Source: an uncultured Eubacteriales bacterium (lineage in GTDB: Bacteria > Bacillota > Clostridia > Christensenellales > Christensenellaceae). From it: 12,105 bases of DNA. Shown in pieces: positions 6,183 to 12,105 of the stretch. Position numbers and translations under genes: made by a program. Where the stretch lies: NCBI GenBank assembly GCA_900554725.1, contig USII01000012.1, forward strand, positions 1 through 12,105, given 5' to 3'. Every line of letters begins with the position of its first letter. The stretch's first letter is position 1. Under the pieces are notes generated by a model that did not search any database, had not been told where the DNA came from, and saw only the letters and a program-made list of their open reading frames with translations.

Positions 6183-6317
6183 CAGGATGAAAAAGAACTG
6201 CTAGGGCAAAGGTATATGCAAGGGCGATTGGCTTTTTTGCCCTTAAATTTACCTTATAGCCTTTGAAAGGGGTATGGCAATATCCGTATACGCTCAGTGC
6301 CATGGAAGAGAATTATC
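6183..6317. other. Intergenic stretch upstream of gyrB
   Basis: The gap from the lipoprotein start to gyrB is 364 bases. This part contains a loose inverted repeat, AGGGCAAA and TTTGCCCT, around 6204-6244 that lacks a terminator T tract. It also holds a possible promoter, TTGAAA (6263-6268), 18 bases, TATACG (6287-6292). I see no gene. Confidence 0.4.
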
Positions 6318-6346
6318 TTTTAAATTTCGCAATTATCGTGTATAAT
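6318..6346 (+). promoter_or_regulatory. Probable gyrB-gyrA promoter
   Basis: A perfect TATAAT lies at 6341-6346. The -35 at 17-base spacing, TTTTAA, is poor. The transcript would start near 6353, giving a leader of about 100 bases rich in GC hairpins such as GGCGG/CCGCC near 6420-6434. A poor -35 with a perfect -10 is typical of promoters sensitive to supercoiling, but that is inference. Confidence 0.55.
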
Positions 6347-6456
6347 AAAATAGGAAGAAAATATGGAAGAAGAGATGCGCCGCGCAAAAAAAGGGCGCGC
6401 CAAAAAGTGCGTGAAGGCGGCGGCAAACCCGCCCAGGCGGGAAAATGGAGGCCAAA

Positions 6457-8388
6457 ATGCAGGAAAGAGAAAATTTAGCAAAAGGGCATCAGAGCGAAGA
6501 GTACGATGAGAGCCAGATCCAGATTCTGGAAGGCTTGGAGCCTGTGCGCAAACGGCCGGGCATGTATATCGGTTCGACGGATATCAGGGGGCTGCACCAT
6601 CTGATTTACGAGGTTGTGGATAATTCTGTAGATGAGGCGATGGCCGGCTTCTGCAATTATATTGAAGTTACGCTGACGCATGAGGGGAGCTGCCGTGTTC
6701 GGGATAACGGCAGAGGCATTCCCACGGGAATTCACCCAAAAACCGGGCGATCTACGCTGGAAGTGGCAGTTTCCATGCTGCATGCCGGCGGAAAGTTCGG
6801 CGGGGATGGGTATAAAGTATCGGGCGGCCTGCACGGCGTGGGCGTATCCGTTGTAAACGCGCTTTCCACCAAAATGATAGCGACAGTCTGGCGGGATGGC
6901 CAGGTGGTGACGCAAAGCTATGCCAAAGGGCACCCCACAAGCGAGGTAAAAGTGCTCGGCCCTTCAGAGGAAACGGGCACGCAGATCGAGTTTTTCCCGG
7001 ACCCGGAAATCTTCGAGACGGTGCAATTTGATTACGATATGCTGCGCGTGCGCTTTCGGGAGATGGCCTTTTTAAATAAGGGCATCCGCATTGTACTGCG
7101 GGATGAACGGGGCGAGGAAAGCGTGGAGCAGGATTATGAATTTGAGGGCGGCATCAAAAGCTTTGTAGAATACCTGAACCGCAACAAGACAAAGCTTCTG
7201 GATGAGACAATCTATATGTCCGGCAAGAAGGGCATGGGGATTGTGGAAGTGGCGATGCAGTATAACGATAGCTTCAGCGAAAATGTGCACAGCTTTGCCA
7301 ACAATATCAATACTCACGAGGGCGGTTCACACGAAACGGGATTTCGCAGTGCCCTGACCAAAGCGGTCAACGACTATGCAAGAAAGTATAACCTTTTAAA
7401 GGAAAAAGACGAAAACCTCTCGGGAGAGGATATCCGCGAAGGGCTGGTGGCCGTCATATCCGTCAAGCTGCCCGACCCGCAGTTTGAAGGGCAGACAAAG
7501 ACAAAACTTGGCAACAGCTATATGCGCACGCTTACGGAAAACATCGTCTATAATGGCCTTTCCGAATATCTTGAGGAGAACCCCAAAAACGGGAAGCGCA
7601 TTGTGGAAAAATGCATCCTTGCCATGAATGCCCGGGAAGCTGCGCGCAAAGCGCGGGATATGACGCGAAAAAAGAGCGGAATTTTCTCCATGCCTGCAAA
7701 GCTTGCAGATTGCACAAGCAAGGATGTTTCCGAGCGGGAGATCTTTATCGTCGAGGGAGATTCGGCAGGCGGCAGCGCAAAGAACGGGCGCAACAGAAAA
7801 ACACAGGCCATTCTCCCGCTGCGGGGGAAAATTCTGAATGTGGAAAAGACGCGCTATGATAAAGCGCTTGGCAATGCGGAAATTCGCGCCATGATCACCG
7901 CATTTGGAACGGGCATTGGGGAAGAGTTCGATCTCTCAAAGCTCCGCTACGATAAGATCATCATCATGACAGATGCCGATGTGGATGGCAGCCATATTCG
8001 CACGCTGCTTCTTACATTCCTATATCGCTTCTTAAAGCCCATCATAGAGGAGGGGCATGTCTATATCGCTCAGCCGCCGCTCTATAAGCTGGCCCGGGGC
8101 AAGAATGTGCGCTACGCCTATACCGAGGCCGAGCGCATAAAGATATCCCAGGAGATGGGAGAGGGCATCGATATTCAGCGCTATAAGGGCCTTGGGGAGA
8201 TGGATGCTGCCCAGCTTAAGGAGACGACGATGGACCCGCAGGGCCGCACGCTGCTTCAGGTTTCCATGCAGGATGCCATGGAGGCGGACGAGATTTTCAA
8301 TATTCTCATGGGCGAAGAGGTGGACCCGCGCCGCGTGTTTATCGAGGAAAACTCCAGGCTGGTGGATAAGGATACGCTGGATATCTAG
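6457..8388 (+). CDS. gyrB: DNA gyrase subunit B
   Basis: This 643-residue ATPase subunit drives negative supercoiling as part of the GyrA2GyrB2 complex. The GHKL ATPase domain shows the metal-binding N56 in EVVDNSVDEA, D83 in DNGRGIP, GGLHGVG and the QTKTKLGN lysine motif. The TOPRIM domain shows E433 in VEGDSAGG and D506, D508 and D510 in TDADVDGSH. The C-terminal QRYKGLGEM motif follows. The length is that of the short Gram-positive form, without the enterobacterial insertion. I prefer the ATG at 6457 because GGAGG (6447-6451) lies five bases before it. The ATG at 6445, four codons earlier and in frame, lacks a comparable site. gyrA follows after 122 bases, with no clear terminator between them, so the two are probably co-transcribed. 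Confidence 0.97.
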   Translation: MQERENLAKGHQSEEYDESQIQILEGLEPVRKRPGMYIGSTDIRGLHHLIYEVVDNSVDEAMAGFCNYIEVTLTHEGSCRVRDNGRGIPTGIHPKTGRSTLEVAVSMLHAGGKFGGDGYKVSGGLHGVGVSVVNALSTKMIATVWRDGQVVTQSYAKGHPTSEVKVLGPSEETGTQIEFFPDPEIFETVQFDYDMLRVRFREMAFLNKGIRIVLRDERGEESVEQDYEFEGGIKSFVEYLNRNKTKLLDETIYMSGKKGMGIVEVAMQYNDSFSENVHSFANNINTHEGGSHETGFRSALTKAVNDYARKYNLLKEKDENLSGEDIREGLVAVISVKLPDPQFEGQTKTKLGNSYMRTLTENIVYNGLSEYLEENPKNGKRIVEKCILAMNAREAARKARDMTRKKSGIFSMPAKLADCTSKDVSEREIFIVEGDSAGGSAKNGRNRKTQAILPLRGKILNVEKTRYDKALGNAEIRAMITAFGTGIGEEFDLSKLRYDKIIIMTDADVDGSHIRTLLLTFLYRFLKPIIEEGHVYIAQPPLYKLARGKNVRYAYTEAERIKISQEMGEGIDIQRYKGLGEMDAAQLKETTMDPQGRTLLQVSMQDAMEADEIFNILMGEEVDPRRVFIEENSRLVDKDTLDI

Positions 8389-8510
8389 CGGCCCAAGGGC
8401 AGGAAAGCTTTAAAAAGCGCCTTTTGGGCTGTAGGTGCAAAGAAGAAAAAGGATGGGGCGCCCCGGCAGGGCAAAGCGGAGCGCCGGGCAAATCCAATCA
8501 GAGGTAGGAA

Positions 8511-10985
8511 ATGGACGAGAAAAATCAAAATCTTTCAAGAATTATTCCGGTCGATCTGGGCGGAGAGATGAAGAAAAGCTTTATCTCCTATGCCATGGCC
8601 GTCATCATCAACCGCGCACTGCCGGATGTGCGCGACGGCCTCAAGCCGGTGCATAGAAGAATTCTCTATTCCATGGCAGAGCAGGGCATCACGCCGGATA
8701 AACCCCATAAAAAATGCGCGCGCATCGTAGGAGATGTGCTTGGAAAATACCATCCCCATGGGGATTCTGCCATCTATGAAAGCCTGGTGCGCATGGCGCA
8801 GGATTTCTCCACCCGCTATCTTTTGGTGGATGGGCATGGCAACTTTGGCTCGGTCGATGGAGATGGCGCGGCCGCCATGCGCTATACCGAGGCGCGCCTT
8901 GGCAGAATTTCCATGGAAATGGTGCGGGATATCGATAAGGATACCGTGGATTTCATGGATAACTTCGATGGCTCTCTCAAACAGCCGGTGACGCTTCCCG
9001 CCAGGTTCCCCAATCTGCTGGTCAACGGCACAGGGGGAATTGCCGTCGGCATGGCGACGAATATTCCCCCCCATAACCTTAGGGAAGTGGTGCAGGCCAT
9101 TTGCGCCTATATCGATAACCCGGAACTGACGGTGGAAGATCTCATCGAATATGTCCCGGGGCCGGATTTCCCAACGGGAGGGCAGATTGTAGGCGTTTCC
9201 GGCATCCGCCAGGCCTACCGTACAGGGCGTGGCAAAATCCGCGTGCGCGCCAAGGCCGAAATCGAGGTGGAAAAGGATGGCCGGGAGCGCATTGTCATCA
9301 CAGAGATTCCCTATCAGGTGAACAAGGAAATGATGGTAGCCAATATCCGGGAGCTGGCCCATGAGAAGCGCATCGAGGGTATCGCCGAGACCAACGATGA
9401 ATCGGATAGCCAGGGAATGCGCGTTGTGGTGGATTTGAAGAAGGGCTTTAATGCCAATGTCATTTTAAACCAGCTCTATAAGCATACCCAGATGCAGACG
9501 ACTTTTGGCGTCATCATGATCGCCCTTGTGGGCACAGAGCCAAAAGTGCTCAACTTAAAGCAGATCATAGAAGAATATGTAAAATATCAGCGGGAGATTA
9601 TCACAAGGCGCACCCGGTTCGACCTGGAAAAGGCCGAAAAGCGGGCGCATATTGTGGAAGGGCTGCTAAAAGCGCTGGATAGTATCGATGAAATTATCGC
9701 CACAATCAAGGCCAGCAAGGACGGCGGCGAGGCGCGAATTGCGCTGATGGAGCGGTTCTTGTTTTCTGAAGTGCAGGCCCAGGCCATTTTGGATATGCGT
9801 CTGCAGCGGCTTACAGGGCTGGAAAGGGACAGGCTGGATGAGGAATACGCCGCCCTGATGGAAAGGATTTCCTACTATAAGGATGTGCTCAGCAAGCCTC
9901 ATATGGTGGATGAGATTATAAAGGAAGACCTCCAGGAAATCGCCAATCGGTATGGCGATGCGCGCCGCACGGAGATCACCTTCGATGAAGACGAGGTGGA
10001 TGCCGACGACCTGATTCAAGAGGAGGAAATGGTTGTCACGCTGACGCACCACGGCTATATCAAGCGCACGGCCAGCGATCACTACCGCGCCCAGCGCCGC
10101 GGCGGAAGGGGCATCACCGCGCTTTCCACCAAGGAAGAGGATTTCGCCGAAGATGTCTTCGCCACTTCCACGCACAGCTACCTGCTCTTCTTTACCACAA
10201 AGGGCAAGGTGTATATGAAAAAGTGCTACCAGATTCCCGAAGCCGGGCGCACGGCAAAAGGCATGGCCATTGTAAACCTGCTTGCCCTGGAATCGGGGGA
10301 GAAGGTTTCGGCGGTGTTCCCCATCGAAAAATTTGAAGACGATTCCAATCTTGTGATGGTCACGCGCCAGGGTATCATCAAAAAGACGCAGATGAGCGCC
10401 TTTTCCAGAATCCGGCAGAATGGGCTGATTGCCATTGCAATCCGGGAAGGGGATGCGCTCATATCCGTCCTGCGCACGCATGGGGATGATAGAATTATCA
10501 TTGGCTCGAAAGAGGGCATGGCCATCGCGTTCCACGAAAGAGATGTGCGGCCCATGGGGCGTGTGGCAGTGGGCGTTCGGGGCATCAAGCTGCGTCCGAG
10601 CGATGAAGTTATCGGCGCCTCCAGGCTGGAAGAGGGGCAATATGTCGCCGTGATTTCCGAAAACGGCTATGGCAAGCGCACAGAGGCCGGGGAATACCGG
10701 GAGCAGAGCCGCGGCGGGATTGGCGCTCGCACCATGAATGTCACGGAAAAGACGGGCAAAGTGGTGGCGCTGCTGGCAGTAAACAGCCATGAGGATATCA
10801 TGCTGATCAACGATGCCAATGTCATCATCCGCATGAATTCGGATGAGATTTCCGTATTTGGGCGCTCGGCTCAGGGTGTGCGCCTGATGCGCATGGAGGG
10901 CGATGGCAAGGTTGTAGGCGCGGCAAAACTGCCTCCCATGGAAGAAGAGGAGCAGGAGCCTTCAGAACAGCAGGAGAACATCTGA
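8511..10985 (+). CDS. gyrA: DNA gyrase subunit A
   Basis: This 824-residue subunit breaks and rejoins DNA. The breakage domain carries the catalytic tyrosine Y125 in AMRYTEARL. The quinolone-resistance region reads [10 protein letters not shown], with S86 and E90 at the E. coli 83 and 87 positions, the usual susceptible state. The GyrA box QRRGGRG (528-534) opens the C-terminal wrapping domain, whose repeats include [20 protein letters not shown] and [10 protein letters not shown]. That box separates gyrase from topoisomerase IV. The protein ends in an acidic tail. GAGG at 8501-8504 supports the start. The 122-base gap after gyrB contains GC-rich inverted repeats near 8462-8487 but no T tract. 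A strong terminator follows the gene. Confidence 0.98.
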   Translation: MDEKNQNLSRIIPVDLGGEMKKSFISYAMAVIINRALPDVRDGLKPVHRRILYSMAEQGITPDKPHKKCARIVGDVLGKYHPHGDSAIYESLVRMAQDFSTRYLLVDGHGNFGSVDGDGAAAMRYTEARLGRISMEMVRDIDKDTVDFMDNFDGSLKQPVTLPARFPNLLVNGTGGIAVGMATNIPPHNLREVVQAICAYIDNPELTVEDLIEYVPGPDFPTGGQIVGVSGIRQAYRTGRGKIRVRAKAEIEVEKDGRERIVITEIPYQVNKEMMVANIRELAHEKRIEGIAETNDESDSQGMRVVVDLKKGFNANVILNQLYKHTQMQTTFGVIMIALVGTEPKVLNLKQIIEEYVKYQREIITRRTRFDLEKAEKRAHIVEGLLKALDSIDEIIATIKASKDGGEARIALMERFLFSEVQAQAILDMRLQRLTGLERDRLDEEYAALMERISYYKDVLSKPHMVDEIIKEDLQEIANRYGDARRTEITFDEDEVDADDLIQEEEMVVTLTHHGYIKRTASDHYRAQRRGGRGITALSTKEEDFAEDVFATSTHSYLLFFTTKGKVYMKKCYQIPEAGRTAKGMAIVNLLALESGEKVSAVFPIEKFEDDSNLVMVTRQGIIKKTQMSAFSRIRQNGLIAIAIREGDALISVLRTHGDDRIIIGSKEGMAIAFHERDVRPMGRVAVGVRGIKLRPSDEVIGASRLEEGQYVAVISENGYGKRTEAGEYREQSRGGIGARTMNVTEKTGKVVALLAVNSHEDIMLINDANVIIRMNSDEISVFGRSAQGVRLMRMEGDGKVVGAAKLPPMEEEEQEPSEQQENI

Positions 10986-10998
10986 AAATAAAAAAAGT

Positions 10999-11032
10999 GG
11001 GGGATACTTTATAGGGAAGTATCCCTCTTTTT
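10999..11032 (+). terminator. Intrinsic terminator of gyrBA
   Basis: The stem GGGATACTT with AAGTATCCC, extended by a G-U and a G-C pair and with a 7-base loop, is followed by TTTTT. It begins 13 bases after the gyrA stop. Confidence 0.9.
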
Positions 11033-11281
11033 CATTTCTGCCCGCCCTCCAGGGCTGCAGGAATGCAGCCAAAAAGGCGCTGGGCGATGATTCCCGGCAA
11101 AGAAAACAAAGCGAATCTATGGCCCGGCAAAACACTTTGCCCCCAAATGGCATATTTTTGTGGATAAAATGAAATATGGGCGCGCAGCTTTTGCCAGAGG
11201 GTCTCCAGGGTTCTCATTTCTTCCGGCGCCAAAAGCGGGGCGGCGGGGGGAGTTTTTTTGCGCCGGCTGCGCATTGCAGCG
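11033..11281. other. Intergenic stretch between gyrA and tRNA-Ser, no convincing gene
   Basis: A leftward open frame of 80 codons (11032-11274) fills this space, but it has no ribosome-binding site, its stop lies in the gyrA terminator, and I recognise no family. A perfect DnaA box lies at 11159-11167 (TGTGGATAA). A short hairpin, GCTGC/GCAGC at 11266-11280, abuts the tRNA promoter. Confidence 0.4.
11159..11167 (-). promoter_or_regulatory. Isolated perfect DnaA box
   Basis: TGTGGATAA, the complement of TTATCCACA, stands alone between gyrA and tRNA-Ser, about 8 kb from the unwinding site. It could titrate DnaA or be chance; the sequence alone cannot decide. Confidence 0.5.
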
Positions 11282-11310
11282 TTGACAGCCAGGGGAAATG
11301 TTGCTATAAT
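11282..11310 (+). promoter_or_regulatory. Consensus promoter of tRNA-Ser
   Basis: TTGACA (11282-11287), exactly 17 bases, then TATAAT (11305-11310), with a TG extension ending one base before the -10. It is a full match to the sigma-A consensus, 26 bases before the tRNA. Confidence 0.93.
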
Positions 11311-11336
11311 AAGGCTACTGTTCTCTGCCCCAATGC

Positions 11337-11425
11337 GGAGAGGTGTCCGAGGGGTTTAAGGAGCTGGTCTTGAAAACCAGTGATACCGAAAGGTACCGTG
11401 GGTTCGAATCCCACCTTCTCCGCCA
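11337..11425 (+). tRNA. tRNA-Ser (anticodon UGA)
   Basis: This is an 89-base class II tRNA with encoded CCA. The acceptor stem is GGAGAGG against CTTCTCC (one G-U pair), followed by discriminator G and CCA. The anticodon stem CTGGT/ACCAG (11364-11368 and 11376-11380) encloses loop CTTGAAA with anticodon TGA at 11371-11373. A long variable arm, as in serine tRNAs, precedes the T arm GTGGG TTCGAAT CCCAC. It reads UCN codons, chiefly UCA. The gene stands alone behind its own promoter. Confidence 0.97.
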
Positions 11426-11433
11426 GCCGTTTC

Positions 11434-11495
11434 AAACCACAATATATCGTACTATTTCCATCGAAATAGCACGATATATTGTGGTTTTGCTTTTT
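11434..11495 (+). terminator. Very long hairpin after tRNA-Ser, probable terminator
   Basis: Two 25-base arms (11434-11458 and 11463-11487) pair with one mismatch around a 4-base loop, CATC. TTTT and then GCTTTTT follow. It starts nine bases after the tRNA. The stem is far longer than the other terminators in the window and is AT-rich, so it may have another origin. Confidence 0.65.
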
Positions 11496-11553
11496 AGGGA
11501 ACGAATTGGGAACAAGCATACAATTGTTTATAAGTTTTTTGCCTTGTCTCCAT
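11494..11553 (-). CDS. Possible 19-residue peptide or remnant of a truncated gene
   Basis: A leftward frame encodes METRQKTYKQLYACSQFVP. Its ATG is preceded seven bases upstream by AAAGGAG, one of the best ribosome-binding sites in the window, and a TATAAT (11602-11607 on this strand) lies about 50 bases upstream, with no good -35. I recognise no family. It could be a small peptide gene, a leader peptide, or the start of a gene whose body was lost beside the tRNA. Its stop abuts the long hairpin at 11434-11487. Confidence 0.3.
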   Translation of the reverse strand: METRQKTYKQLYACSQFVP

Positions 11554-11642
11554 TACCAGTACTCCTTTCAATCTACAAGTGATTTTGTTCGCATTGAATT
11601 CATTATACCCCCTATGTTAAAATCAAAAGACTGATTGATGAA

Positions 11643-11710
11643 AATTTCTGTCATATTTCAAGGGCTTCCCTGCAATTCAGCAGGAAAGCCCTTGAAATAT
11701 GACAGAAATT
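11643..11710. repeat. Long inverted repeat downstream of rmuC
   Basis: Arms of 31 bases (11643-11673 and 11680-11710) pair with one mismatch around the 6-base loop AATTCA. It begins 38 bases beyond the rmuC stop. Read leftward the hairpin ends in a short TTTT, so it may be the rmuC terminator, though the T tract is weak. No terminal repeats or transposase are visible. Confidence 0.75.
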
Positions 11711-11748
11711 CATCCGGCAATGACTCAGTGCATAAACCATGCGATATG

Positions 11749-12105
11749 TCAAAGATTCTCCCTCTCGCACAGTAAAGCGTCACTCTCTTCCTCCGTCAGC
11801 TCTGCAACTGAGCTCAGCTTGCGCTGTATGGTACGTGTCTTGCGGGCGGCATCCTCTATCGTATCCGAAGCTTCGGAGAGTTTTTTCTGCGTCCGGGTGA
11901 GAATGTCGGTAAAGCGGACAAATTCAGTCTTAAAGGCTGACAGCAGCTGCCAGAGCTCAGCGGAACGTTTCTCGATTGCGACAGTCTTGAAGCCCAGTTG
12001 CAGACTGTTGAGCAGAGCGCCGAGTGTCGTCGGACCGCACAGAACAATATGGATCCTCTGAAGATTTTCGATCATTCCCTGCCGCTTGAGCGCCTCGGCA
12101 TAAAG
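11749..12105 (-). CDS. rmuC: DNA recombination protein RmuC, C-terminal part (cut by right edge)
   Basis: The last 118 residues are present. RmuC proteins are coiled-coil proteins with a nuclease-like fold that limit rearrangement at inverted repeats. The visible part begins LYAEALKRQGMIENLQR and continues with VLCGPTTLGALLNSLQLGF and IEKRSAELWQLL, the conserved C-terminal block of the family (LYAE...GPTTL.ALLNSL..GF....I.KRS.E.W). A helical, probably coiled-coil tail follows and ends with CERENL. The frame is open through the right edge, so the methionine at 12075 is internal and not the start. The gene points toward the tRNA and ends before a long hairpin. RmuC is not part of the standard origin cluster. 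Confidence 0.9.
   Translation of the reverse strand, partial: LYAEALKRQGMIENLQRIHIVLCGPTTLGALLNSLQLGFKTVAIEKRSAELWQLLSAFKTEFVRFTDILTRTQKKLSEASDTIEDAARKTRTIQRKLSSVAELTEEESDALLCERENL

Noticed and set aside
6263..6478. 71-codon frame upstream of and overlapping gyrB
   Set aside because: It begins at a TTG without a ribosome-binding site and crosses the likely promoter.
6615..6623. Perfect DnaA box TGTGGATAA inside gyrB
   Set aside because: It falls on the codons for the conserved VVDN residues of the ATPase motif, so protein constraint explains it.
9666..10790. 374-codon open frame on the minus strand
   Set aside because: It is antisense to gyrA and explained by gyrA codon use. The 275-codon frame at 8535-9362 is the same kind of shadow.
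11032..11274. 80-codon leftward frame between gyrA and tRNA-Ser
   Set aside because: No ribosome-binding site, no recognisable family, and its stop lies inside the gyrA terminator. It is left as an unlikely gene.
11304..11519. 71-codon minus-strand frame containing VGFEPTVPFGITGFQ
   Set aside because: This is the well-known spurious translation of a tRNA-Ser gene; the tRNA structure explains it.

Overview
This window is the replication-origin neighbourhood of a bacterial chromosome, most likely from an anaerobic Firmicute of the class Clostridia. The evidence is the conserved order rnpA-rpmH | dnaA-dnaN-recF-gyrB-gyrA, strong Shine-Dalgarno sequences (GGAGG/GAGG types), consensus sigma-A promoters, TTATCCACA DnaA boxes, a DnaA-trio element, a 44-residue L34 and a short Gram-positive-type GyrB. 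Coding DNA is moderately GC-rich and intergenic DNA is AT-rich. I cannot name a genus from sequence alone.

Layout. Positions 1-419 hold rnpA (cut by the left edge) and rpmH, both leftward, with a hairpin terminator between them. From 420 to 1061 come the leftward rpmH promoter, a long rpmH leader, and a DnaA-box cluster (five perfect boxes, several arranged as palindromes) ahead of the rightward dnaA promoter. dnaA is followed by its own terminator and then by a second DnaA-box cluster that leads into five DnaA-trio triplets and an AT-rich stretch just before dnaN. The origin is therefore bipartite, with dnaA inside it, as in Bacillus subtilis. dnaN and recF follow, each ending in its own terminator. 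A leftward lipoprotein gene of unknown function sits between recF and gyrB. gyrB and gyrA form a probable two-gene unit closed by a terminator. A tRNA-Ser(UGA) with a perfect consensus promoter follows, then a hairpin-rich AT-rich spacer, then the 3' end of a leftward rmuC cut by the right edge.

How the genes work together. DnaA binds both box clusters and opens the duplex at the trio element. DnaN is the sliding clamp loaded at the new forks. RecF helps load RecA at gaps. GyrB and GyrA remove the positive supercoils that build up ahead of the forks. rnpA, rpmH and tRNA-Ser are translation and RNA-processing genes that are usual or common near origins.

No undescribed gene system is evident. 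The main points of interest are regulatory: a dnaN promoter that coincides base for base with the last DnaA box and the trio element; head-to-head palindromic DnaA boxes; a terminator after nearly every gene of what is often one operon; an altered DNA-recognition motif in DnaA (NHTT rather than RDHTT); and two very long hairpins flanking a possible 19-codon gene downstream of the tRNA.
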